From contig JAHDVF020001467.1 of assembly GCA_022606425.2 (NCBI GenBank), forward strand, positions 744,001-808,000: a stretch of 64,000 nucleotides of DNA. Reading direction: 5' to 3'. The notes beneath the pieces are model-generated. The model had not been told where the DNA came from. It ran no database searches and worked only from the letters and a program-made list of their open reading frames with translations. This document shows, piece after piece, positions 52,505 through 61,589 of the stretch. Both the position numbers and the translations under genes were made by a program. This stretch comes from Lepidostoma basale. Lineage: Eukaryota; Arthropoda; Insecta; Trichoptera; Lepidostomatidae. The number at the start of each line of letters is the position of its first letter. The stretch's first letter is position 1.

Positions 52505-52755
52505 AGTTATATATCCGAACTCTGTCTAACGGACAGCCCAAACTCAAGAAAATCCACACTTTGCTCAGCGAACACCTCTGCAATAGGCAGTTGAGCCGAG
52601 GCGTTGATTTAGTACAAATTTCGGGATTGAACCATTGCAGTAACCGGCCCATCAGCTTAGAACAATCTCCCTTCATACTCCTAAAAAATCCCACAGATTT
52701 CAGATCTAAGCTGAAAATCAGTATTTTTCCCATTTTCATATTCCCATTTCAATTA
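52505..52755 (+). mobile_element. L2L LINE C-terminal fragment
   Basis: YISELCLTDSPN-like (TATATATCCGAACTCTGTCT), then ISGLNHCSNRPISLEQSPFI, NPTDFRSKLKISIFPI. Strongly diverged from 40.7 kb, with deletion of the 3' UTR. Confidence 0.7.
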
Positions 52756-52929
52756 TAATTTATTATTATTATAATTTTTTTTTCAAGTTATATTGATAAA
52801 AATTACTACTCGTATATTTTATTTTTTACAATCATTGCTTTAACTTCTTTCAGTAAAAATTAAATACGAATATAATAAAGACATCCATGTTTTTATTATT
52901 TGTAAAACACCCGTCCATTAAAAGACGAT

Positions 52930-53060
52930 TTATATATTTTATTTCTCCGACTCCTTACGTGACCGACGCTTAATATTCGATTGATTTGATCGTGCCACGT
53001 TTTCCTCGGCCTTCATCTATTTCTACCTCCGTTCACGTCGTTTACATATACCTATTTTCA
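52930..53060 (-). mobile_element. RT-1 LINE fragment
   Basis: CTCCGACTCCTTACGTGACC, GATTGATTTGATCGTGCCAC, GTTTTCCTCGGCCTTCATC, GTTCACGTCGTTTACATATA. Internal RT-1 on minus without the tail. Confidence 0.8.
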
Positions 53061-53404
53061 AAATAACACTTCGATAATGCTCTAAAATTCAAAAGTTGAC
53101 AAACTGCAAAAAATGTATAAGGGAGTTTGAAAACGCCTTTCTCTATGGTATGCTTTCATAATCTCTTTTTTCACGTTGTTTAATTTATGTTCTATATAAA
53201 TCTTGCAGTATTCCTAACTGTATTGTGAGAATTCTAAAGTGGTACTGCGTAGTTCAGCCATTGCCCCATGACCTTTCTGGTAGTAAATATGAAAGTAGTA
53301 CCGCCATGCACTGAGTGACATATTATTACAATTAGTATTGTGCCGGCGGCAAATGCTAAAGTGATATCATTGCGCTTCTTTAACGTCAGGTTGGGATCTA
53401 ATTT
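53061..53404. other. Unclassified spacer
   Basis: No feature recognised. Confidence 0.4.
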
Positions 53405-53812
53405 CATGCCGTAATCGATAATAAATATAATGAATAACCGACAATACATACAACTTATACTGATAATAGATATAACTAATAACCGACAATATAAAAACTA
53501 ACCGATTATAGTCACAGGGAATAAATGACACTAAATTAAACGATTTTCCGACAATAGTCATAGCGAATAATAAGCAATGCGTATAGTAGATAGCTGACAA
53601 TAAAATATAACGAAATATTGACAGCAGATATAGCGAATAACCAACAGTAGACTTAACTTGTAACCGACAATAGTCATAGAGAACAACGAACAATAAAGAT
53701 AATGAAATACCGCAAGTAAGCATAACGAATAACCGACAATATACAATACTAATATCCGACACTAAATACAACGAATATAGTGAATAATCGACTATAAAGG
53801 TTGTGATCAAAT
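53405..53812. repeat. Degenerate 23-bp minisatellite, about 17 units
   Basis: On minus, units follow CTATTGTCGGTTATTCGTTATAT-like sequence with a spacing of 22-24 bp. The drift leaves the minus frame open for 147 aa and gives a Tyr/Leu-rich repeat protein (GYSLYLLSIFRYILLSAIYY) that I regard as a consequence of the array, not a gene. Confidence 0.8.
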
Positions 53813-53879
53813 AGTGTGAAAAACGGTGCGATGGTTAGATTCCAAACAATCTATTGAGATAAAGATTTATTTTACAGTG

Positions 53880-54158
53880 TAACTAACTTACTAACTAGCT
53901 AACTATCACGCCGCCTCACCGAAGGGGTAGGCAGAAATAATGGACTGCCGCACTTTTCTTTCCAGACATACTTCTCAATTCGCTTCCTCAACATTCATAA
54001 ATTGTGTCATGCACGTACGTCGATTTTTCCAACTCCGCACGTGGCCGACTTTCATTATTTGATTTATTTGATCGTGCCACGTTTTCCTCGGGCTTCTTCA
54101 ATCTAGTTCCATTTGTACTTTTTTTACCATTCTTTCCATGCGTCCATATCATCTAAAT
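53880..54158 (-). mobile_element. RT-1 LINE 3' end (split by hAT-like MITE)
   Basis: GTAACTAACTTACTAACTAG, CCGCCTCACCGAAGGGGTAG, up to TCTTTCCATGCGTCCATATC. It stops at ATCTAAAT, where the MITE begins, and continues after 54485. Confidence 0.85.
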
Positions 54159-54477
54159 CAGAGCCTTGCAGATTTCTTTTATTTTGTGTAGACCCCCTGG
54201 TTTCCTAAAATAGTTTTTTTTACAAATTCATCTATAACTATAAAAGTAGTTTTTGAAGCTGACACAGAGCTAATTATTGGGGAAAATCTGCCCGTCGAAA
54301 CGTTGGTGTGACCTTATGTTTTTTTATCTACGAATGAGCTAAAAAAAAGGTCGCTAAAGATTTCGAACATTCGACATGAGATCCACTGTCGTAGACCCTC
54401 AATTTTTTTTTCGCTGACATGGACCGATAGCAAGTTGTCGTAGAAGTATTACATATAGACCACTTTGAGAATATCTG
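54159..54477. mobile_element. hAT-like MITE with 8-bp duplication
   Basis: 319 bp from CAGAGCCTTGCAGATTTC to CACTTTGAGAATATCTG, flanked by ATCTAAAT on both sides (54151-54158, 54478-54485). The CAGNG-type termini and 8-bp duplication are hAT hallmarks. No transposase frame. The interior has GTAGACCCCCTGGTTTCC and GTCGTAGACCCTC. Confidence 0.85.
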
Positions 54478-54690
54478 ATCTAAATGATCCTTTAATTTTT
54501 CTCAAAGTGAGAATCACTGATCTAAAAAATGATCCTTTAATTTTTTTCATAACACTATCAATCGCGACGTATTCAATTCTTTCATTTTCATTTGACACTC
54601 TGTTATACACAGTTTTTCCACACATTCGTCCAAAAGATTTCATTTCTACAGCATTTATTCTACTTTCATTCTTCTTTTACCAGTTCCTTA
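54478..54690 (-). mobile_element. RT-1 LINE, 5' continuation
   Basis: Resumes with GATCCTTTAATTTTT, is interrupted by a 40-bp partial repeat of the MITE end and flank (TCAAAGTGAGAATCACTGAT), then runs through CACTCTGTTATACACAG, CATTTATTCTACTTTCATTC. Encodes KSFGRMCGKTVYNRVSNEN on minus. Confidence 0.8.
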
Positions 54691-55039
54691 CAGTGTAAAA
54701 TGTGTGTATTTCTATGGGTGCTTTAATTGTAATAGTATATATATTATCTAAGGTATGTGTGTATGTTAGATGGTAAGAAGTACCTAATTAGAATAGAGTG
54801 CACATAAAAACATGTGTCCCGCGGTAAGTTTCCCACCAGAAGAGGCAGTGACGCAACGCGCGAGGATGATGACATTTCACTGGTAACCAAAGTGTGTCAT
54901 AAACACGGCCACGTTCATTATGTTTGTAGTCTGCTTTATAAATTATCGCGCAAAGGTTAACTAGCTGCTCCCACAGTATTTAGGTACCTACCGCAAATTA
55001 TGTAGCAGATATAAAAAATAACGTATCGTTGTTTGATCC
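54691..55039. other. Unclassified spacer
   Basis: Mixed near 54810-54900 (CCCGCGGTAAGTTTCCCACC). Nothing recognised. Confidence 0.4.
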
Positions 55040-55384
55040 TTGATCCAGTCCTTCCAACTTCTGATTCCTTTATCAAATAAAAATGGCCCTCACCCAAAGC
55101 CACTCCATGTCACCGTCCCTCGGTCTCCACTCAAGACCTCGGATCAAGGCCACCCTCGACCCCTCCACACCTCCTCCCTACCCAGGTACTCAGGTCCAAA
55201 TGTCGGACACAACCCAATACATCCTGCAAGTAACCCTCCCCTCACCATCCAACAATATCCAACATCATCATCCAAGAAAGAAATTTCCAACATGTGGGGG
55301 AGCAATAACCTTCGGGCTGGTACTCCCGAAAAGACAATATCCAAAAAGACGATCGCGAATATCAGATGCAACGTTCATATTTAA
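55040..55384 (+). other. Open frames upstream of an L2L 3' end, unidentified
   Basis: Two overlapping plus frames of 112-114 aa, Pro/Ser-rich (LHSRPRIKATLDPSTPPPYP) ending in ISNMWGSNNLRAGTPEK or GLVLPKRQYPKRRSRISDAT. They lack L2L reverse-transcriptase motifs, and one runs into the L2L 3' UTR. Either a mobile element the L2L end has joined, or composition-driven frames. Confidence 0.25.
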
Positions 55385-55490
55385 ATTTAGAGATTTAAAA
55401 CACGTCTTAATGCGCCCTTGAGGTGATTACATCACAAAAACGGCGCATTAGTTAGCATATTATATTATAATAATTATTATTATTATTGGA
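55385..55490 (+). mobile_element. L2L LINE 3' UTR and tail
   Basis: AGATTTAAAACACGTCTTAA, TGCGCCCTTGAGGTGATTAC, ATCACAAAAACGGCGC, then TTAGCATATTATATTATAAT and ATT repeats. The coding region is missing. Confidence 0.85.
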
Positions 55491-55524
55491 ACATCTGGCT
55501 TACAGAGCTTCAGCTATATTCCTC

Positions 55525-55965
55525 TTACAGGCAGAAAGAATAGACCGCCATATTGTTTTATCCTGACATACTTATAATGTTTCCTCTACAATCATACATC
55601 GTGTCCTGCACGCACGTCGATTTCTCCGACTCTCGCGTGGACGACATTAAATATTTGATTGATTTGATCGTGCCACGTTTTCCTTGGCCTTCCTCTCCAT
55701 TTCTAGCTCTATTTACATCGTTCACATATAGTTTCTTTTTTATTCTGTCTTTATTTATAATTTTCATGTGTCCAAACATTCTAATATTGTTCATTTCACT
55801 TTCATACGCACCGCATTGACTTCTTATATTTGCATTTGACACTCATCTACAGATATACCACTTATCATACATTCGACTAAGAGATATCATTTTTAGTGCA
55901 TTTTTCTACTTTCATCCTTCTTTGCTAGTTCCATGCTTCATTTCTATACACAAGGGTCGTTGTTG
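55525..55965 (-). mobile_element. RT-1 LINE fragment
   Basis: AGGCAGAAAGAATAGACCGC through ATACATCGTGTCCTGCACGC, TGATTTGATCGTGCCACG, ATGTGTCCAAACATTCTAAT to AGTTCCATGCTTCATTTC. The very 3' end and tail are lost. The minus strand keeps MSNANIRSQCGAYESEM. Confidence 0.8.
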
Positions 55966-56759
55966 TTGAAAATTTGATTTATTTATTGAATGTTAAGGCG
56001 TTAGCATTATGGAATTACTTTAATTAATTTAGGTTTTACAGAGGATTTTAAACTGTAATATTATGTTGAAGTGTTGTGAAAAAAAACAAAGTTTTCAAAT
56101 ATTTATGCAATGTTATTTCACAACACAAAGTGAATACGAATATAGAATAAACAAAACAGTAATTTGATGTTATTTATTCCAATAAAAGTACAATTCAAGG
56201 AATTTTAAAATTCGTAATTTTGTTTAAAATTATGCATTCTGCAACTCTAATTTAAACTTGAGAAAGGAATAAATAAAAACAAACGAAATTAAGTTACGAA
56301 GGTACCGTCGTTGGACTAATTGTATTAAAGTAGCTACTCTACCGTTTTAAAAAGTTGTAGTTTTGAGCTCGGAACACTCAGGAAAAATGTTCCCCCCACT
56401 ACACCTAACGATCTTCGGTACAGAACACATTAAACAGATGCCGTGACGTCGCATCTTCTAGGTAAATTTCAACTGTGCACAAAACTAATTATAAAAGTCG
56501 CGACTGGGGACTTGCTCTCTGAATGCACAATGCAATCTCGCTGCACCGGCGGTGCGAGGTACATACAAACTGCGAGCCCTGGCTTATTCCTATCTGCCAT
56601 CTCCTCGCCGCTCCTGGGACCCCGGCACCCTGGTACTCTGGTACTCTGGTACCAGATAAATGTAATTAAAGTACCTATTTTGTGTATTTAGTTACTGCAT
56701 GCAGGGATATATCCAATGTGGTTTTAACGCGGATTACGGGTGATTAAAGATCTTAAATT
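55966..56759. other. Spacer with GC-richer patch
   Basis: AT-rich to 56400; then a mixed block 56430-56660 (TCTCGCTGCACCGGCGGTGC) ending with three tandem CTGGTACT words at 56628-56655. The 82-aa plus frame is unrecognised. Confidence 0.35.
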
Positions 56760-56915
56760 AATTTATTGTAAATAGTCCATTGTTTTGGCCGGAACACTAT
56801 GATACCTTAACATTTGAAACTGTTAAATTAAATAACTTTGTTTTTTGTATCACAATCGTATTTTATTTTACGCGACAACTGTTGACATCATCAGGTGTTA
56901 CAATTGTTACAACAA
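56760..56915 (-). repeat. FB-E foldback, left half
   Basis: ATAGTCCATTGTTTTGGCCG, TTAAACTG..., TATTTTATTTTACGCGACAA, CATCATCAGGTGTTACAATT. The core on this arm is damaged: minus reads CTGATGATGTCAACA and then jumps to GTTGTCGCG, losing stem II and GAAAC. The other arm is at 57590. Confidence 0.75.
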
Positions 56916-56934
56916 TAATAATAATAAATAATAA

Positions 56935-57580
56935 TAATATGCTAACTTTTAAAGCGCCGTTTTTGTGATGTAATCACCTCAAGGGCGCATTAAGACGTGT
57001 TTTAAATCTAAAAATCTAAATGTGACCGCTTAAAAAACGATCGGTTTAAAAGTATAGTAGAACAAAGTATAAAATGTTTAAATTGGGTATGAAATATGAA
57101 AAAGATGGGTTTTCAATTTAGATCTGAAATCTGTCGGATCATTTATGCATCTAAGGTGAGAAGGGAGATTGTTCCAAGCTGATGGATGGGCTACCGCGAA
57201 CGCTCGATCCCCGAAATTCGTACTGGGGCAACGCTTCGGCTCAACTAATCTTCCTATTGCTGAGGAGTTCGCCGAGCGAAGTGTGGATTTCCGTGAATTT
57301 AGACTGTCCGTTATACAGAGTTCAGATATATAACTTGGTGCCATTCCATGTAGCGCTTTGAAGACTGTCCAGCAGAGTTTATACTGGATTCTTTCTGGAC
57401 TTTTAAGCCAGTGAAGTTCTTTGAGATGTTGTGTTATATGGGACTTTTTTGGAATGCCTTTAATGAGCCTTGCTGCTGCATTGAACGCAGATTGAAGTTT
57501 GTTTATTTGTTGTTTTGGAATGGAACGAAGGAATTTATAAGAGTTTTGAAAGTGTCATGGGGAATACTCCTTTTGACGGA
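56935..57580 (-). mobile_element. L2L LINE 3' end inserted in FB-E loop
   Basis: Minus: AFNAAARLIKGIPKKSHITQ, HLKELHWLKSPERIQYKLCW, TVFKALHGMAPSYISELCIT, DSLNSRKSTLRSANSSAIGR, LVEPKRCPSTNFGDRAFAVA, HPSAWNNLPSHLRCINDPTD, FRSKLKTHLFHISYPI, then the 3' UTR and (ATT)n. The best-preserved L2L end in the window. Confidence 0.92.
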
Positions 57581-57589
57581 TTTTAATCG

Positions 57590-57712
57590 TCAATACATTG
57601 TAACACCTGATGATGTCAACATAGGTTGATGAAACAGCTGTCGCGTAAAATAAAATGCAATTATGATACAAAAAACAAAGCTATTTAATTTAACAGATTA
57701 ATTTATTGTTTC
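57590..57712 (+). repeat. FB-E foldback, right half
   Basis: CATTGTAACACCTGATGATG ... GCGTAAAATAAAATGCAATT, GATACAAAAAACAAAGCTAT, TTAATTTAACAG. It is the inverted partner of 56760-56915 and keeps an intact core. Confidence 0.75.
57607..57642 (+). ncRNA. Hammerhead-like core, FB-E
   Basis: CTGATGA (perfect), T, GTCAAC-ATAG-GTTGAT (one G-U), GAAAC, AGCT, G, TC, GCG. It differs from 31279-31314 by one transition that preserves stem II pairing. Confidence 0.65.
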
Positions 57713-57905
57713 TTGAACAATGATAAAAAAAACTCCATATTAAATAATTAATACGAACCAAAACGTCTGTTTTCAAGAAGTTAAGTGCACTCTTTAGGAA
57801 TTCAGACATTTGATAACGATTAAGCAAGGCGAAACATCTCATTCCTATTAATTGTATAATATTTCTTGAAAACAGAAGTTTTCAATCTGAAATTATATTA
57901 AAATA
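57703..57905. repeat. FB-B foldback, single core at apex
   Basis: TTCTTGAACAATGAT, CTCCATATTAAATAATTAAT, AAACGTCTGTTTTCAAGAAG and TTTAGGAAT face ATTCCTATTAATTG, TATTTCTTGAAAACAGAAG, TTTTCAATCTG. The arms pair across the core, extending its stem I. Confidence 0.8.
57810..57840 (+). ncRNA. Hammerhead-like relic, FB-B
   Basis: TTGATAA, C, GATTAAGCAAGGC, GAAAC, AT, C, TC. Stem II no longer pairs well and the stem III G is lost. Confidence 0.35.
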
Positions 57906-57944
57906 TTGCATTTAAAATCTTAGTAGACATTCATTGCATTTCTT

Positions 57945-58235
57945 CTTCTTCGATAGCTTTGCAGCTCATATCGAGCCTTTGCCTCCACAAGAACTCACTT
58001 CTATACACTTTTGTCACCTGCTTCAGCTTTTCAGTCTCTCATTTGCAGTATTTGTGCAGCGTCCTTCCTCACTACATCCTCCCATCGGAAACTTGGCCAA
58101 CTGACCCTTCTCCTTCCACCCGGATGTCCCTCAAGGATTCTCTTTGGTGACCGAGACGACGGCATTCTATCCGCATGTCCAGCTTATCCCAGCGTACCCC
58201 GTCTAGCATGTATATAGAGCTTTAGTGCTTTGTAT
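57945..58235 (-). mobile_element. RT-8 LINE 3' end
   Basis: Minus: RILEGHPGGRRRVSWPSFRW, EDVVRKDAAQILQMRD, LWRQRLDMSCKAIEEEE. Same order as 10.15-10.56 kb (WHPGGRRPIGRPRVRWEDD...EAKARYGL) and the same GAAGAAG end. Confidence 0.8.
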
Positions 58236-58587
58236 ACTTTATACAGCTACTCATTGTAATTCCATGCATGCAAATTTAAATTCTATTCTATATGCAAATT
58301 TACGTTATTTTTATTTAATTTTCATTACTCTTGTGTCATGTATCTGCCATCAGCTTATTTTTATTTATTCATTTATTAATTTTAGACAAGGTACGAATTT
58401 TTACAATAATCAATTTTATAATATTGGTTTTTATTTTCATTTACTAAAAAAACAAAAAAGCTCTAAGTGATAGATACGAGTATATTGAAACATTTAGAAT
58501 ACACTGTTTTGAATGTGAAAAATTATTCACACAATGTTTGTCTTTTCTAGTTATACCTACGTTAAAAGTTACACGTTAACGTTAAAA
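58236..58587. other. AT-rich spacer
   Basis: Nothing recognised. Confidence 0.4.
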
Positions 58588-58703
58588 GTTAACCGTATGA
58601 ATGGATTCCGGATTCGAGATAGACCGGGGAAAATATGTCATGACCAATTTAACCACATTTTAACGATTGGCTTTGTTATATAGAAGTTGGAAGAATCAAT
58701 CTA
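58588..58703 (+). mobile_element. RT-1 LINE internal fragment
   Basis: NGFRIRDRPGKICHDQFNHI, LTIGFVI, EVGRINLC: a decayed RGRPRKTWHDQINQI...RSRRNQRAC segment. It is joined directly to L2L. Confidence 0.65.
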
Positions 58704-58705
58704 TG

Positions 58706-58872
58706 CTAAACGGTTTTTAAAGCACTTCACGGAATGGCACCAGCCTATATATCTGAACTTTGTGTTGCTGATAGCCCTAACTTGCGGCAATCTACGCTTC
58801 GACAGATTAGTTGAGCCAAAGTGCAACCCCCGGACAAATTTCGGAGATCGGGCTTTTCGGGCAATTTTTTTT
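58706..58872 (+). mobile_element. L2L LINE internal fragment
   Basis: FKALHGMAPAYISELCVADS-like in broken frames, then RLVEPKCNPRTNFGDRAFRA. Truncated at both ends and followed by FB-A-type arm sequence (AAATGTGAGTGCTGTATACA). Confidence 0.75.
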
Positions 58873-59156
58873 TAAATAAATGTGAGTGCTGTATACAAAG
58901 TATATAAAAAAAAGAAACATTACCACTAGGCTAATTTATTGCACTTATTCCGGCCCTGATGATGAGTTTTTTTACAATTAAAAATTTCCTCTTATATTCA
59001 AAAAGTCATCAACAGATGATGTTCATCTTTGAACCAGTTACTAGAGATGTCCCTCCAGTGAAATCTATTACGTGAGGGCAGTAATTATTTTTTAACCAGA
59101 ATATATCACTGTCTTTTATCGTTTATTTTATTTCCCGGTTAGATCTCCGCCGTGTG

Positions 59157-59273
59157 CAGTGGCGCAACTTAATTTCTCATGGGGCCCGGTAATTTATGCT
59201 CTCGTTACACGTGACCCGCTCCCCTCCCCCGATTCTCACGCCACTGGGTGGCTATCCCTGTGTTACGTCACTG
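59157..59273. mobile_element. Possible hAT-like MITE
   Basis: Termini CAGTGGCGCAAC and GTTACGTCACTG form a 12-bp imperfect inverted repeat of the common CAGTGGCG type, around a GC-rich 93-bp interior (CTCATGGGGCCCGGTAAT). The flanking 8-bp words do not match, so the call rests on the ends only. Confidence 0.45.
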
Positions 59274-59396
59274 GGTGTAGTAACCTTTAGAAAAAATGTT
59301 AAATATATGTGTATCTAGGTAAAAAAAAATCGTACTGACAAAATCCTCCAAGTATAATGTAAAAAATCGTAAATAATTTTATTTATAAATATTAAT

Positions 59397-59494
59397 TTAA
59401 ATAATTATATAAATAAAACAACTTTGTATTTAACCACGGTAGGCTAACCTACCGTGGTTAAATGCAAAGTTGTTTTATTTATATAATTATTTAA
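59397..59494. repeat. 98-bp nearly perfect palindrome, FB-D arm
   Basis: TTAAATAATTATATAAATAA, AACAACTTTGTATTTAACCA, CGGTAGGCT directly abuts its inverted copy with no loop and few mismatches. It carries the FB-D word AACCACGGT on both arms and lacks a hammerhead-like core: apparently an arm duplicated back to back. Confidence 0.85.
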
Positions 59495-59499
59495 AATGT

Positions 59500-60488
59500 C
59501 TATCCACAAAGTGAGTGCTTTATATGAATAATTAATATTAATTTACTTTGATTTTTTTATAATTTATTTCCAGTATATAATATAAAAAAAACACCATTCT
59601 TAATATAACCACTTGTAAGGGGGGAATAACCAATAAGTGACTTGAACAACGTTTTATTATCTCAAATTACTTTAACTAATTCACGTGAAAGGCATACTGT
59701 GTAATTCTTTAACACTATATATAAATATAATATAACTGTTTTATATATAATTTTATAATATATTTATGGAGAAAGGTCACATCCCAAACATGTAGTACAT
59801 GGAATATACATATATATATATTTTTAAATATTCAATAAATATATTAAATAATCTGTATTATCCACTGAACACTATTGTTTTAAATTCGCCTTCTTAAAAC
59901 AAGTTACTTTCAATTTAAAAAAAAAATTTGGCTGATTTCTCATATTTTCTATGATTTACCTACTTCTTTCTCCTCGTTTTTTCCCGGTACTCTGGGTCAC
60001 CTTTTTATCATTTGGTTAATCGTTAATTATAAGGTATTTCGTCGGTATACCATAGGTGTATAGTGTATATTATATCAACTTGAAAAAATGTTTTCCACTT
60101 GGATTTGGACTTAACATTCTAGCATACTCAGCTTCAGTTCTTGTTGTTATTCATCTTACGTCTAATAGGTTCTATTGGGATTGCATTATAATACAATCCC
60201 AATTTAATTATTTTAATTTTGTTTACTCGACAGAGTTTTATAGCATCAGCAGGAGAAATATATAAACATTATATTGATTATTAAGGTAAACCTAAAACAT
60301 GTACAAAAAATAAACTCAAAAGTAAATAAAAACCATTATTTTTTTAAAATAAAAAGGTAATTATGTTCATTCCAATTTGAATTTACATGAAATGTCAGAT
60401 GATAATTTAGAAAAAAACAATTATTCAACCTAAAATCGGAAATCCCAATGATAGATGAATTCATTCTGACTCCCTTCATATCCTAACC
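59500..60488. other. AT-rich spacer
   Basis: About 1 kb without gene or repeat recognised. The 69-aa plus frame at 60056 has no motif. Confidence 0.4.
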
Positions 60489-60775
60489 CCACAATAAAAT
60501 ACCTCTCAAATTATGACCCAAACCCACCAGCCGCCACAAGCGCCCAAAATCGATCCTCCTTCAGAGGAACACTGCAGGCCACTGAAATTAAACTCCCACA
60601 TACACCAACAACCCACCAAATCACCTTTCTTAAAATGTTCCCATCAGACGTAAGAGGAATAGCCACAATATCTGATCCTCTGTAAGCCAGAATATGTTTG
60701 TCAAAGTCCAAGTCCTAATACAAACGTGGCACCTAAATACCTACATAAAGCATGTTTATCAATAACGAATCCCCA
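60489..60775 (-). repeat. Repeat Y, tandem unit 1
   Basis: The unit holds AGCCGCCACAAGCGCCCAAA, ATCGATCCTCCTTCAGAGGA, AATCACCTTTCTTAAAATG, GACGTAAGAGGAATAGCCAC, CCAAGTCCTAATACAAACGT. The minus frame is 66 aa: MDFDKHILAYRGSDIVAIPL, TSDGNILRKVIWWVVGVCGS, LISVACSVPLKEDRFWALVA. No protein family recognised. Confidence 0.8.
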
Positions 60776-61215
60776 TAATAAAAGACCTCTCAAATAACGA
60801 CACAAACACCTTCAGCCGCCACAAGCGCCCAAAATCGATCCTCCTTCAGAGGAGCACTCTGAGACACAGAAATCAAGCCTCTGCATAAACCGACAATCAA
60901 CCAAATCACCTTTCCAACAATATTCCAATCAGACGAAAGAGGAATAGCCACAAGTGCTGAACCTATTAAAGAAAGAAGATCTAACTCAAAGTCCAAGTCC
61001 TAATACAAACGTGGCACCTAAATACTTACATAAGGCTGCCTGTCTACCGGAGCGGAGCTAGGTGGCGGAGCGGTGAGCGAGGTAAAAATCCACATAAAAT
61101 CTCCGCTCGGACATTTTATGCAATTCTATTGGTGGATTTTACCTCGCTCACCGCTCCGCCACCTAGCTCCGCTCCGGTGGACAGGCACCCTAAATTATGT
61201 TTATCAGTAACGAAT
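60776..61215 (-). repeat. Repeat Y, tandem unit 2 (carries MITE)
   Basis: The same unit again, about 78% identical in the ORF region and identical over AGCCGCCACAAGCGCCCAAA and the next 20 bp. Minus frame of 68 aa: MDFELDLLSLIGSALVAIPL, SSDWNIVGKVIWLIVGLCRG, LISVSQSAPLKEDRFWALVA. Its end (TTATGTTTATCAGTAACGAA) is separated from the rest by the 61034-61190 MITE. Confidence 0.8.
61034..61190. mobile_element. GC-rich Harbinger-like MITE, TAA duplication
   Basis: 157 bp, almost entirely a hairpin: GCCTGTCTACCGGAGCGGAG, CTAGGTGGCGGAGCGGTGAG, CGAGGTAAAAATCCAC facing GTGGATTTTACCTCGCTCAC, CGCTCCGCCACCTAGCTCCG, CTCCGGTGGACAGGC. It is flanked by TAA (61031-61033, 61191-61193), the TWA target expected of PIF/Harbinger. 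It interrupts repeat Y, which gives the empty-site sequence. Confidence 0.85.
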
Positions 61216-61589
61216 GGAATTTGAATAATTATACGTAAATAGGTATGTCATGACTTTATCACTTCTAGTTTTAAACAACCAACAAGTGTACGTTATTTTA
61301 TCTGGAATAATAAAAAAGGTCGTGTTTATGTTATGAAGCTGTAAAAAATACTCACCTACCCATCTACTCAACGGTTTTGGGTTATCGCTGAACATTGATA
61401 ACGAGTAGGTACCACATGAATAGGGAGGTACCCTAAGGTTACAAAAAAGTTCTGATAAGAAACGAACCAAATATTTATCTCTTAAACGTATTTTTTGTCT
61501 CTACTAATCTCTGATTTATCACATATAATGCTTAGCTTGAAATATATTGTATTATATACACTTCCTTATTTACATTTTGTAAAAACACG
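61216..61589. other. Unclassified spacer
   Basis: No feature recognised. Confidence 0.4.

Noticed and set aside
53367..53810. 147-aa Tyr/Leu-rich membrane-like protein
   Set aside because: The frame coincides with the degenerate 23-bp tandem array and has no independent support.
55083..55421. 112-aa Pro/Ser-rich protein as a host exon
   Set aside because: Its C-terminus is L2L 3' UTR sequence, so the frame crosses a transposon boundary.
60511..60996. Tandem duplicated gene encoding two 66-68-aa membrane proteins
   Set aside because: Partial copies at 32 and 51 kb are broken, and substitutions between the tandem frames show no third-position bias; described as repeat Y instead.
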